Assembly (NCBI RefSeq): GCF_030532265.1
Contig: NZ_JAUNLM010000006.1
Coordinates: 23,347-66,414, forward strand
From: Clostridium sp.
GTDB lineage: Bacteria > Bacillota > Clostridia > Clostridiales > Clostridiaceae
Reading direction: 5' to 3'
Length of the DNA stretch: 43,068 nucleotides
Below, one piece after another: positions 16,850-24,309 of the stretch (the stretch's first letter is position 1; each line of letters begins with the position of its first letter). The translations under genes were made by a program, and so were the position numbers. The notes beneath the pieces are model-generated. The model saw nothing but the letters and a program-made list of their open reading frames with translations, ran no database searches and was not told where the DNA came from.

Positions 16850-18562
16850 ATGTTTAAGTCATTATTTGCAAAATTAAATTTAAATACAAAATCAATGATT
16901 AAATATGGGTCTATTGCTAATTTAACATTATTTTCTATTGCAATTCTTTTTGGTGTAGAAAATATTATGTTAATATTCCCAATAACATTAATATCAATAG
17001 CCTTATCTTTTGAAAACTTAACTGTAAAACCTTTAACTAAAATTATTAGATTATTGTTTTCTATTACAATAATAGTAACTATATCAACTATAGCTTCTAT
17101 TTTTTCTCACATTGGAATTATAATAAATTTCATTGCAATATTTTCTATTGCATATTTTTTAACAGTGCGATATAACCCCAAAATATATAAACCTTTTATG
17201 ATGATATATATTTTTGCTCAAGCATCATCAATTCACTCATTTAATGAGTATTTTATAAAAATATTAACTATATTTTTAGGAGTTTTTATAGCAATTTCTT
17301 TCTCACTAATTACTTCTTTATTATTTAAGAAAAATATTTTAAAGGATATTATTTATCATCCTTTTATGCTTTTAAGTGAACAATTAAATAATTTAAGTAA
17401 AAATAAATTTGATAATACTATTTATTTAAACTTTTCTAAAGAAATGAGAAGTTTAAGTTATACTATTTATAAAACAAGATACAAAAAATTTTTAACTACT
17501 AATATTGGAAAACTTTATTTTGATATGTATTTAATACTTGGAAAACTTAATATACTTTTGAAAGATTATTATAAAAATTCTAATAATGTTACTTTAGAAG
17601 ATAGATTATTTTTTAAAGAATTAAAAGTCTTATTAGATTCTTTTTTAAAATCTATAGACAATAAAGATTCATTTTATTTGTGCATACAAACATTAAATAA
17701 GTTTATAGTAAAATATGAATACAAAAACATTTATAATAACATACTATCTACACTAAAAACATTAAATTTAACTTTAATTAAACTCTTTAACGTAAACTTT
17801 AAAGAAAGAAATAATATATATAAAGAATGGGAAAGATCTGATTTAGATAAATTTAAAACATATCTTAAATCTAATTTTAAATTTGGCTCAATAAGATTTA
17901 ATTTTGCCCTTAGAATATCAATTTGTTTAACTCTTACTTTATATATAGGCAATATGTATTCAATTTATAAATTTATTTGGGTATCAATTACTATAATGTC
18001 AGTTATGCAACCATATTATGAAGAAACAATATCAAAAGGTAAAGAAAGGCTTATAGGAAACTTTTTTGGAATATCAATTATAATAATACTTTTGACTATT
18101 TTTAATAACAATATTATTACAATAATAACTTTAATCGTATGTCTATACTTAACATACGGATTTAAAGAATATTATAAATTATCAACATTTACTGCTATTT
18201 GTTCAATATGTGTTTCATCATTAAATACAAATCTTAATGTTATAACAATAAACAGAATTATATTTATATTGTTTGGAATATTAATAGTTCTTATTGCTAA
18301 TAAATTTTTATTTCCTTACAAGCTTGAAGATGGAATAAAACAATTATTAACTAAACTACTAAATTATCACTATATATTATCAAAATCTTATATGGATAAA
18401 AATTTAAATATAACTGTTGATATAATATTACTTTCTTCATTAACATTAAACAAGTTATTTATTAGAAATATTGAGTTTAAAAATGAAGAAATAACTAGAT
18501 TAATAGAATATACAAATAAAAGCATAATTTTAAATGGTTATGACTTTTTGTTTTTAAAATAA
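16850..18562 (+). CDS. FUSC-family membrane protein, putative aromatic acid or anion exporter
   Basis: This 570-residue protein shows the two-halved FUSC layout. A block of about five or six membrane helices lies at residues 18-165, then about 180 residues of cytoplasmic helical sequence, a second helix block from about 345 to 485, and a helical tail. The second block begins with RFNFALRISICLTLTLYIG and contains IWVSITIMSVMQPYYEETISKGKERLIGNFFG, the most conserved FUSC stretch. Family members (YccS, AaeB, FusC) are linked to export of aromatic acids, but the substrate here is unknown. It is a single plus-strand gene among minus-strand neighbours, divergent from the coiled-coil membrane protein. 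Confidence 0.82.
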   Translation: MFKSLFAKLNLNTKSMIKYGSIANLTLFSIAILFGVENIMLIFPITLISIALSFENLTVKPLTKIIRLLFSITIIVTISTIASIFSHIGIIINFIAIFSIAYFLTVRYNPKIYKPFMMIYIFAQASSIHSFNEYFIKILTIFLGVFIAISFSLITSLLFKKNILKDIIYHPFMLLSEQLNNLSKNKFDNTIYLNFSKEMRSLSYTIYKTRYKKFLTTNIGKLYFDMYLILGKLNILLKDYYKNSNNVTLEDRLFFKELKVLLDSFLKSIDNKDSFYLCIQTLNKFIVKYEYKNIYNNILSTLKTLNLTLIKLFNVNFKERNNIYKEWERSDLDKFKTYLKSNFKFGSIRFNFALRISICLTLTLYIGNMYSIYKFIWVSITIMSVMQPYYEETISKGKERLIGNFFGISIIIILLTIFNNNIITIITLIVCLYLTYGFKEYYKLSTFTAICSICVSSLNTNLNVITINRIIFILFGILIVLIANKFLFPYKLEDGIKQLLTKLLNYHYILSKSYMDKNLNITVDIILLSSLTLNKLFIRNIEFKNEEITRLIEYTNKSIILNGYDFLFLK

Positions 18563-18618
18563 CTTATATATATTATTAAAACTTTTGCCTTAATTAAATA
18601 AATACTTTTAATATAAAA

Positions 18619-18641
18619 AACGGAGCATAAAACGCTCCGTT
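18619..18641. terminator. Bidirectional terminator between the FUSC gene and the charged protein gene
   Basis: AACGGAGC and GCTCCGTT form an 8-base perfect stem with a 7-base loop. A runs precede it on the plus strand, giving a T tail for the minus-strand gene, while the plus-strand tail is short. Confidence 0.8.
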
Positions 18642-18646
18642 AAAAC

Positions 18647-19090
18647 TTACTCTTCTATTTTATTACCTTTTTTATTTAAATTTCTAATCCACTTTTCAGC
18701 AATTTTTTCTTCATGTTTTTTAAAATGCTCATATTTTTTAACTTCTTTTAATGCATGTTTTAATTTTTTATCTAATTCTTTTTCGTTTAAATCATAATCT
18801 CTGTAAGCTGAATAAATCTCCCTTAAAGCTTTCATTGCAGCTTTTTTATCTTTTTCTCCCTTTAAATTATCTAAAAGTTTCTTTAACTCTTTCTTTTTAC
18901 TTGATAATTCTAAATTTTTCCCTTCTTCTGCAATAGCTAATAACATTTCTAACTTTTCCTTAGTATGCTTAATAGTTACATCTTCAAATGTATCTTCTAT
19001 ACCAAATTCTTTTAAAAACTTTTCAAAATCTTTTAAATTATCTTCTCCTGATAATATTTCTTCAATTTCTATATCTGTAATTTCTATCAT
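18647..19090 (-). CDS. Uncharacterised small, highly charged helical protein
   Basis: I do not recognise this 147-residue soluble protein. It begins with an acidic segment (MIEITDIEIEEILSGEDNL) and becomes Lys/Glu-rich, with almost continuous predicted helix and heptad-like spacing from about residue 40 to 140. It has no cysteine, no signal peptide and no membrane helix. Coding is well supported by an AAGGGAGG site 7 bases before the ATG and a terminator after the stop. A cytoplasmic scaffold or nucleic-acid-associated role is possible, but nothing in the sequence settles it. A CRP-consensus-like palindrome lies 120 bases upstream. Confidence 0.75.
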   Translation of the reverse strand: MIEITDIEIEEILSGEDNLKDFEKFLKEFGIEDTFEDVTIKHTKEKLEMLLAIAEEGKNLELSSKKKELKKLLDNLKGEKDKKAAMKALREIYSAYRDYDLNEKELDKKLKHALKEVKKYEHFKKHEEKIAEKWIRNLNKKGNKIEE

Positions 19091-19337
19091 GATATAGCCT
19101 CCCTTATCTATACTAAGATAAATACTAAAAATTTAATTAACAAAATATCCTTTTAAATACTTAGTAATTATCTCAATTTACTATATATTTTACTCTTATT
19201 AAAATATATAAATGTGATTTGAATCACATTTTTCTTTAATGTTAATTAAATTATGTAACATTAAATATTAAATTTTTAAACAAATATCTACTTCTTTAAA
19301 TCTCTATGTATTTTTAAAATAAATATCTATAAATATT
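19091..19337. other. AT-rich intergenic stretch with one palindrome
   Basis: Apart from the ribosome site of the charged protein gene and the palindrome at 19210-19231, I see no gene, no convincing -35/-10 pair and no structured RNA here. Confidence 0.5.
19210..19231. promoter_or_regulatory. CRP/FNR-consensus-like palindrome
   Basis: The core TGTGATTTGAATCACA, flanked by AAA and TTT, is a perfect 10+2+10 inverted repeat. It matches the TGTGA-N6-TCACA consensus of CRP/FNR-family regulators base for base. It lies 120 bases upstream of the charged protein gene and about 157 bases downstream of the Met-rich protein stop. A hairpin terminator with a 4-base loop and T tail on the plus strand is an alternative reading, but no plus-strand gene precedes it. 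Confidence 0.45.
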
Positions 19338-19380
19338 AAAATTAGCCCTCATTACTTTTAAAGATAAAAGAGCTAATTTT
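19338..19380 (-). terminator. Probable terminator of the Met-rich protein gene
   Basis: AAAATTAG...CTC and GAGCTAATTTT pair with a two-base bulge and a loop of about 19 bases, just after the stop codon on the minus strand. It is weaker than the other terminators of the window. Confidence 0.5.
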
Positions 19381-19387
19381 ATATGAA

Positions 19388-19870
19388 CTATCTTCTATTT
19401 CTTCTATTAGAATTTTTATTATTCATATTATAATTATTTGAAGAATTATTCATGTTATTCATAAACATTTCCATCATATTTCTAATTTGTTCTTCATTTA
19501 TATTATTAAAATTTCCCATACCATTCATATTAGGCATGTTATTTCTACCTAAATTTCCTCTATTATTTCTGTTATTTTGATTTCTCATATTACCCATATT
19601 GTTCATATTAGGCATACCATTCATATTTCCCATTCCATTCATTAACATACTCATTAATGGATTTTGACCTTGCATATTCATTCCATTTCCCATTTGTTGC
19701 ATTCCATTAATTAATTGATTCATCATAGGATTCATTCCCATAGGTCCACCCATTTGTCTACCCATTGGATTTCCACCCATTCCTCCAAATAACATATTTA
19801 ATAATGGATTTCCTCCAAAGCCTCCCATCTGATTACCCATTCCAAATAACATATTTAACAATGGATTCAT
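19388..19870 (-). CDS. Met/Asn/Gly-rich low-complexity repeat protein of unknown function
   Basis: This 160-residue protein is extraordinary in composition: about 34 methionines (roughly one residue in five), with Asn and Gly making up much of the rest and almost no Lys, Asp or aromatic residues. A degenerate unit, NP-L/M-L/M-N/S-x-L-hydrophobic-x-G, occurs four times: NPLLNMLFG at 2-10 and again at 21-29, NPMMNQLING near 46, and NPLMSMLMNG near 69. An Asn/Arg-rich segment, a short helix-like stretch EEQIRNMMEMFM near 127 and a basic tail ending NRRNRR follow. No signal peptide is visible. A GGTGA ribosome site precedes the ATG and a hairpin follows the stop. I know no family for it; metal binding, oxidant buffering, a spore structural role or phase separation are untested ideas. 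Confidence 0.75.
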   Translation of the reverse strand: MNPLLNMLFGMGNQMGGFGGNPLLNMLFGGMGGNPMGRQMGGPMGMNPMMNQLINGMQQMGNGMNMQGQNPLMSMLMNGMGNMNGMPNMNNMGNMRNQNNRNNRGNLGRNNMPNMNGMGNFNNINEEQIRNMMEMFMNNMNNSSNNYNMNNKNSNRRNRR

Positions 19871-19935
19871 ATAAAATTCACCTTTCTAATATTACTTCTC
19901 ATTACATTATATTTTATATATATAAAAGTGACACA

Positions 19936-19968
19936 AAAAAGCTTATACCATATTGGTATAAGCTTTTT
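19936..19968 (-). terminator. Terminator of deoD
   Basis: AAAAAGCTTATACCA and TGGTATAAGCTTTTT form a 15-base perfect stem with a 3-base loop, 17 bases after the deoD stop. The run of A before it gives a T tail on the minus strand. Confidence 0.9.
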
Positions 19969-19984
19969 AATAAACAAATTATAA

Positions 19985-20701
19985 TTATGCTAATTCTAAT
20001 GCTATTTTCATCATTTCTGTAAATGAAGTTTGTCTTTCTTCTGCTGTTGTTACTTCACCAGTGAAAGGACAATCTGAAATAGTTAATATACATAAAGCAT
20101 TAACTCCAGCTCTTGCTGCATTCATATAAAGACCAGCTGATTCCATCTCTACTGCTAGAACGCCCATCTTTTGCCACTTTCTTAATCCTTCTAATCCTTC
20201 ATCACCATAGAAAACATCACTTGATAATATATTTCCTACTTTAACATCAATATTTAAATTTCTTGCAGTATTAACTGCTTTTTCAACTAATTCATAACTT
20301 GCAGTTGGTGCAAATGTTCCTGGTAAGTTGTATTGACTTGCATAATTTGAATCAGTACATGATCCTATTCCAACTACTATATCACGAGTTTTTAAATCTT
20401 CATTTATAGCTCCTGCTGAACCTATTCTTATAAGATTTTTAACTCCATAGAAATGTATTAATTCATAACTATAAATTCCTATTGAAGGAATTCCCATTCC
20501 AGTTCCTTGAACTGAAATTCTTTTTCCTTTATATGTTCCAGTATATCCAAGCATTCCTCTTACTGTATTATATTGAACAGGGTTTTCTAAGAAAGTTTCT
20601 GCTATATATTTAGCTCTTAGTGGATCCCCTGGTAAAAGCACTGTTTCTGCTATATCTCCTAATTTTGCTCCATTATGTGGTGTTGGTACATTTTGTGTCA
20701 T
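19985..20701 (-). CDS. deoD: Purine nucleoside phosphorylase, DeoD type
   Basis: This 238-residue cytoplasmic enzyme splits purine (deoxy)ribonucleosides with phosphate into base and sugar-1-phosphate; the family is hexameric. Diagnostic stretches are [25 protein letters not shown] at the N-terminus, [18 protein letters not shown] with the phosphate-binding loop, RIGSAGAI, the ribose-binding VEMESAGLY near residue 179, and ILTISDCPF with the catalytic Asp. Length and motifs match bacterial DeoD rather than trimeric PunA. It is monocistronic, with an AAGGAGG site before the ATG and an extended -10 element. Its job fits downstream of the nucleoside importer at 10.7-15.5 kb, though the two are not linked in one operon. 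Confidence 0.96.
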   Translation of the reverse strand: MTQNVPTPHNGAKLGDIAETVLLPGDPLRAKYIAETFLENPVQYNTVRGMLGYTGTYKGKRISVQGTGMGIPSIGIYSYELIHFYGVKNLIRIGSAGAINEDLKTRDIVVGIGSCTDSNYASQYNLPGTFAPTASYELVEKAVNTARNLNIDVKVGNILSSDVFYGDEGLEGLRKWQKMGVLAVEMESAGLYMNAARAGVNALCILTISDCPFTGEVTTAEERQTSFTEMMKIALELA

Positions 20702-20730
20702 AAACCATTCCTCCTTTTGCTTTTAAAAAT

Positions 20731-20739
20731 ATTATATCA
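20731..20739 (-). promoter_or_regulatory. Extended -10 promoter of deoD
   Basis: The minus strand carries TGATATAAT 30 bases upstream of the deoD start. A -35 candidate is poor, so the extended -10 is the main evidence. Confidence 0.45.
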
Positions 20740-20816
20740 TATAATAGCATTTTTTGAAAACCTTTTCCTTATTTTTTTCTTAAAATTTTATTTAATATAA
20801 AATATTTCTATAAATT

Positions 20817-22295
20817 TTAACTTTCTTCAAGAACTAAATCAATGCTATTTTCAGTTACTTCTTTATTATTTATAATATTTCTTTCTAAATCCACATCTTC
20901 TAATTTAACTAATTTTGTTTTATATTTAATTTTATATGAAATCCATAAAATTAAAAATAATGGTATTCCTATATAAGATGATATTAACCCCATCCATTCT
21001 ATTCCTTCTGGTTTAATGTATACAAAACCTTGTCCAATAACAACTACTGCACAAAGTACTAATGCTATTATCGGTCCAATTGGAAATATACTTGCTTTAT
21101 AAGGTAACTTATTTATATTTTTTCCTTGTTTTACATATGCTTTTCTAAATCTATAATGACATAATGCTATACCAAGCCAAGCTATAAAGCCTGCAAGTCC
21201 TGATGCAGCAACAAGCCAAACATAAACTGTACTTTCTGCATAAAATCCTGTTAAAAAACATGCTGATGCTATTATTGTAGTTAAAATAACAGAGTTAACA
21301 GGAACCCCTTTTTTGTTAACTTTTGAAAAAACCTTTGGTGCCATATTTTCTTTAGCCATTGAATAAAGCATTCTACTTGATGCATACATTCCTGAATTAC
21401 CAGCTGACAAAACAGAAGTTAATATTACTGCATTCATTAAAGATGCCGCACCTGCTATTCCAACCTTTTCAAAAACCATAGTAAAAGGACTTGTATTTAC
21501 TCCAGCTTGTACTGATGGAATTATTAACCCTATAACAATTATAGTTCCTATATAAAATATTAAAATTCTCCAAAATATTGTATGTACTGCTTTCGGTATT
21601 GTTTTTTCAGGATTTTCTGATTCTCCCGCAGCAATACCTATAAGTTCAGTTCCTTGAAATGAAAATCCAGCTATTAAAAATATTGAAAATATTGATTTAA
21701 ATCCTCCAACAAAAGGTCCTCCATTTGAAAATATATTTTTAAAACCTAAACTATCACCCTTCATTATTCCAAATATCATAAGTGTACCAATTACTATAAA
21801 TACAATTACTGTAATAACCTTTATACTTGCAAACCAAAACTCTGATTCACCATAAGCTTTAGATGATAATAAATTTAATCCTACTATTAAAACTAAAAAA
21901 ATAATACTCCAAACTATTGCGGGAACATTTGGAAACCAATATTTCATTACAAGTGAACCTGCAACCATTTCTGTCGCTATAGTTATAGCCCAATTGTACC
22001 AATAATTCCATCCTAATGCAAAGCCTAATGCAGGATCTATAAATTTTGTAGCATACACTCCAAAAGATCCTGAAACAGGCATATAAGTAGCCATTTCCCC
22101 TAAACTTGTTATTAAAAAATATACCATTATCCCTATTAGACCATAAGCTACTATAGAACCTCCAATTCCTGCAACATGTATACTATCTCCCATTGCAAGA
22201 AATATTCCAGTTCCTATAGAACCACCTAATGCAATCATGTTTAAATGCCTTGCCTTTAACCCTCTCTTTAGCTCATTACTTTCTGTCTCATTCAT
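20817..22295 (-). CDS. lysP: Lysine-specific permease LysP
   Basis: This 492-residue APC-superfamily transporter imports lysine with protons through 12 membrane helices. The resemblance to E. coli LysP runs over the whole length: LKARHLNMIALGGSIGTGIF near residue 14, TSLGEMATYMPVSGSFGVYA, FALGWNYWYNWAITIATEM near 92, GFSFQGTELIGIAAGESENP near 214, VILTSVLSAGNSGMYASSRMLY near 291 and FIAWLGIALCHYRFRKAYV near 371. The specificity call is backed independently by a lysine riboswitch in the leader that would switch the gene off when lysine is plentiful. The ATG follows AAGGAGG at good spacing. The C-terminal tail is acidic and probably cytoplasmic. Confidence 0.95.
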   Translation of the reverse strand: MNETESNELKRGLKARHLNMIALGGSIGTGIFLAMGDSIHVAGIGGSIVAYGLIGIMVYFLITSLGEMATYMPVSGSFGVYATKFIDPALGFALGWNYWYNWAITIATEMVAGSLVMKYWFPNVPAIVWSIIFLVLIVGLNLLSSKAYGESEFWFASIKVITVIVFIVIGTLMIFGIMKGDSLGFKNIFSNGGPFVGGFKSIFSIFLIAGFSFQGTELIGIAAGESENPEKTIPKAVHTIFWRILIFYIGTIIVIGLIIPSVQAGVNTSPFTMVFEKVGIAGAASLMNAVILTSVLSAGNSGMYASSRMLYSMAKENMAPKVFSKVNKKGVPVNSVILTTIIASACFLTGFYAESTVYVWLVAASGLAGFIAWLGIALCHYRFRKAYVKQGKNINKLPYKASIFPIGPIIALVLCAVVVIGQGFVYIKPEGIEWMGLISSYIGIPLFLILWISYKIKYKTKLVKLEDVDLERNIINNKEVTENSIDLVLEES

Positions 22296-22320
22296 GTCTA
22301 TTTCCTCCTTAGCTTAGTAT

Positions 22321-22356
22321 AAAAATAAAACCCTGAGGAAAAACTTCACTCAGGGT
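22321..22356 (-). terminator. Riboswitch-controlled terminator of lysP
   Basis: On the minus strand ACCCTGAG and CTCAGGGT form an 8-base stem followed by TTTTATTTTT, ending about 25 bases before the lysP start. It is the expression platform of the lysine riboswitch. Confidence 0.9.
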
Positions 22357-22398
22357 AAATAAGTTCATTTCAATATAATATACTAAACTAATTATGCC

Positions 22399-22574
22399 TT
22401 TGAATGATAGCCCTCCACAAAATAAATTTGTGACAGTCTTATACATATTCTGCACAAAACCAGCATATAATCTTAAAGCATCAATTATACACTTCGGCAA
22501 ATTTTCCTTTCATATTAAATCATAGTGCTTACCTCATTAATATTACTATTAAAATTTGCGCCTCTACCTCAAAA
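22399..22574 (-). promoter_or_regulatory. Lysine riboswitch (L box) aptamer
   Basis: The minus-strand leader of lysP contains the conserved lysine-aptamer elements in the right order: GAGGTAGAGGCGC (22558-22570), AGTAATATTAATGAGG, TGCCGAAG, ATGCTGG, AGACTGTCA and TGGAGGGCTATC (ending near 22406). P1 can form between TTTGA/GGTAG and CTATC/TCAAA. These match the B. subtilis lysC leader element for element. A terminator hairpin with a T tail follows, so lysine binding is predicted to cause early termination. An open frame of 63 codons within this RNA is fortuitous. Confidence 0.95.
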
Positions 22575-22601
22575 TTTAAATTTATACATTTTTCATTAGT
22601 T

Positions 22602-22630
22602 ATTATGCACCTTATTTTTTATAATTTCAA
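22602..22630 (-). promoter_or_regulatory. Promoter of the lysine riboswitch-lysP transcript
   Basis: On the minus strand -35 TTGAAA (22625-22630) and -10 CATAAT (22602-22607) are 17 bases apart and would start the RNA about 20 bases before the aptamer P1 stem. Confidence 0.65.
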
Positions 22631-22686
22631 CAAATCATATTACTTATTATTACTTTATTTACAATTATTATTATTTATTAATATTT

Positions 22687-23343
22687 TTAATTTCTTACAG
22701 CTATTAAAAATTTTGTTTTTATTCCTTCTTTTGTAAACATTTCTTCATGTTCTGTTACTACGTTTCCTTCGAAACCACTATTATGTAAATCATAAGTTAT
22801 ATATTTTATATCAAATCCACTTTCTTTAAAGTATTCTAAAGATTCTTCAAATAATTCATCATCATCTGTCTTAAACCAAATTTCTCCATCTCTTGAAAGA
22901 AATTTTTTGTAACTATCTAATTGTCTAGTGTGAGTAAGTCTTCTTTTCTTATGTCTTTCTTTAGGCCAAGGGTTGCAAAAATTAATGTATATTCTATTAA
23001 TTTCATCATCTTCTCCAAGCATATCATTTATTAATGCTATTTCTTGTGCCATAAGCTTAACATTATTTATTTCCATACCTTTTTCTTTAAACGCTTCTTC
23101 TATATTTCTTTTTGCAAGCACTAAAACTTCGTCTTTTATATCTATAGCTAAATAATTTATATTAGGATTTTCTGATGCATGAACAGCCATAAATGTTCCT
23201 TTTCCACATCCTAATTCTAAATATAAAGGTTGTTCTTCTTTAAATGATTTATTCCATTTTCCTTTAAGTTCTTTTGTATCTACTATAAAAAAGTCACATG
23301 CTTCAAGCTCAGGTCTAGCCCAAGGTTTTCTTCTCATTCTCAT
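22687..23343 (-). CDS. trmB: tRNA (guanine-N7-)-methyltransferase
   Basis: This 218-residue SAM-dependent enzyme makes m7G46 in the variable loop of tRNAs. The SAM-binding motif [11 protein letters not shown] is at about residues 41-51, AIDIKDEVL gives the acidic ribose contact, and the TrmB hallmark [19 protein letters not shown] lies at 120-138. [12 protein letters not shown] at the start is typical too. Length equals that of Firmicute TrmB. The ATG follows a GGAGTG site 9 bases upstream. It stands between a terminator on its 5' side and the lysP leader, so it is probably transcribed alone. Confidence 0.96.
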   Translation of the reverse strand: MRMRRKPWARPELEACDFFIVDTKELKGKWNKSFKEEQPLYLELGCGKGTFMAVHASENPNINYLAIDIKDEVLVLAKRNIEEAFKEKGMEINNVKLMAQEIALINDMLGEDDEINRIYINFCNPWPKERHKKRRLTHTRQLDSYKKFLSRDGEIWFKTDDDELFEESLEYFKESGFDIKYITYDLHNSGFEGNVVTEHEEMFTKEGIKTKFLIAVRN

Positions 23344-23412
23344 TATATGTTCACTCCATCTTTATAAAGTTTCATTCCTATTATACATAGTTTAAATACT
23401 ATTAACAACAAA

Positions 23413-23445
23413 AATTAGGATAGAACTTTTTGTTCCATCCTAATT
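23413..23445 (-). terminator. Terminator of the CmpB-like gene pair
   Basis: AATTAGGAT.GAAC and GTTC.ATCCTAATT form a 13-pair stem with one internal mismatch and a 5-base loop. On the minus strand it is followed by T-rich sequence and lies 15 bases after the second gene. Confidence 0.8.
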
Positions 23446-23459
23446 AAATTTCACAAAAT

Positions 23460-24239
23460 TTATTTTTTAATAAGATTTTTAATATTATTTAATGCCTTAT
23501 AATCATATAAATGCTTACTGTTTGGGAATGCATTTAATAATCTTCTATTAATTTTAGCTTCTCTTTTAAGTTCTTTTATTCTATTACTTAAATCTAATAA
23601 TTTATCATATTCCTTATTAGTTCTTCTATTTTGAATTTCAATTTTTAATTTATTTATTTCACTCTCACTAAACTTTTCAAATTGAATACCTAATTTATTT
23701 AATTCAACTTTAATATCTTTAACCTTTACTAAATGTTCCTTTAAGTGTAATAAGTGTGTAACTGTAAAAATTAAATCAATAATAAATATTATAGATATAA
23801 TACCTGATAACGAATAAACAATACTTGAAGAAAGTGATGTAAGAATATCTTTTATAGATGGCTGTAATACTTCTATAATAAATACTGAAAGAAGTCCAAA
23901 GAACGTGGAATTTAAAAGACATACTCTTCCATTTATATTAAACTTGTGTTTTGAATAATCCCACCATTTCATATTAAATAATTTTTCTAATATATATGAA
24001 GTTATATATTCTAATATAGATGCTAATATCATACCACCAAAAAATACAAATAAAACATTATCCTTTAATCCATCAAGTACTGATAAAACTATAATTGCTC
24101 CAAATCCATATATAGGACATACTGGTCCATAAAGAAATCCTCTATAAGTAAATTTTTTATCAATTATAAAACAGTATATAGTCTCACTTAGCCACCCTAA
24201 AAAACTATATATTGTAAAATAAAGAATTAATTCTCTCAA
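23460..24239 (-). CDS. CmpB-type putative ABC-transporter membrane protein, downstream copy
   Basis: This 259-residue protein has about five N-terminal membrane helices within residues 1-165, then a charged helical cytoplasmic tail. The family pattern is clear: YSFLGWLSETIYC at the start, RGFLYGPVCPIYGFGA near 33, LEYITSYILEKLFNMKWWDYS near 83 and GRVCLLNSTFFGLLSV near 106. It falls in the family called putative ABC-transporter type IV (CmpB). The name is historical; no ATPase is nearby and the function is unknown. The start is TTG, supported by GGAGGTGG 9 bases upstream. It is a clear paralogue of the gene 70 bases upstream, so a tandem duplication formed the pair. Confidence 0.82.
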   Translation of the reverse strand: MRELILYFTIYSFLGWLSETIYCFIIDKKFTYRGFLYGPVCPIYGFGAIIVLSVLDGLKDNVLFVFFGGMILASILEYITSYILEKLFNMKWWDYSKHKFNINGRVCLLNSTFFGLLSVFIIEVLQPSIKDILTSLSSSIVYSLSGIISIIFIIDLIFTVTHLLHLKEHLVKVKDIKVELNKLGIQFEKFSESEINKLKIEIQNRRTNKEYDKLLDLSNRIKELKREAKINRRLLNAFPNSKHLYDYKALNNIKNLIKK

Positions 24240-24309
24240 AAAAAGCCACCTCCAATTATATATTATTATATACCTTTAGAGATGACTTTGATTTAATAAA
24301 TTGTTAAAT

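Noticed and set aside
22309-22500. Open frame of 63 codons in the lysP leader
   Set aside because: It lies entirely in the lysine riboswitch aptamer and terminator, has no ribosome site and no family similarity.
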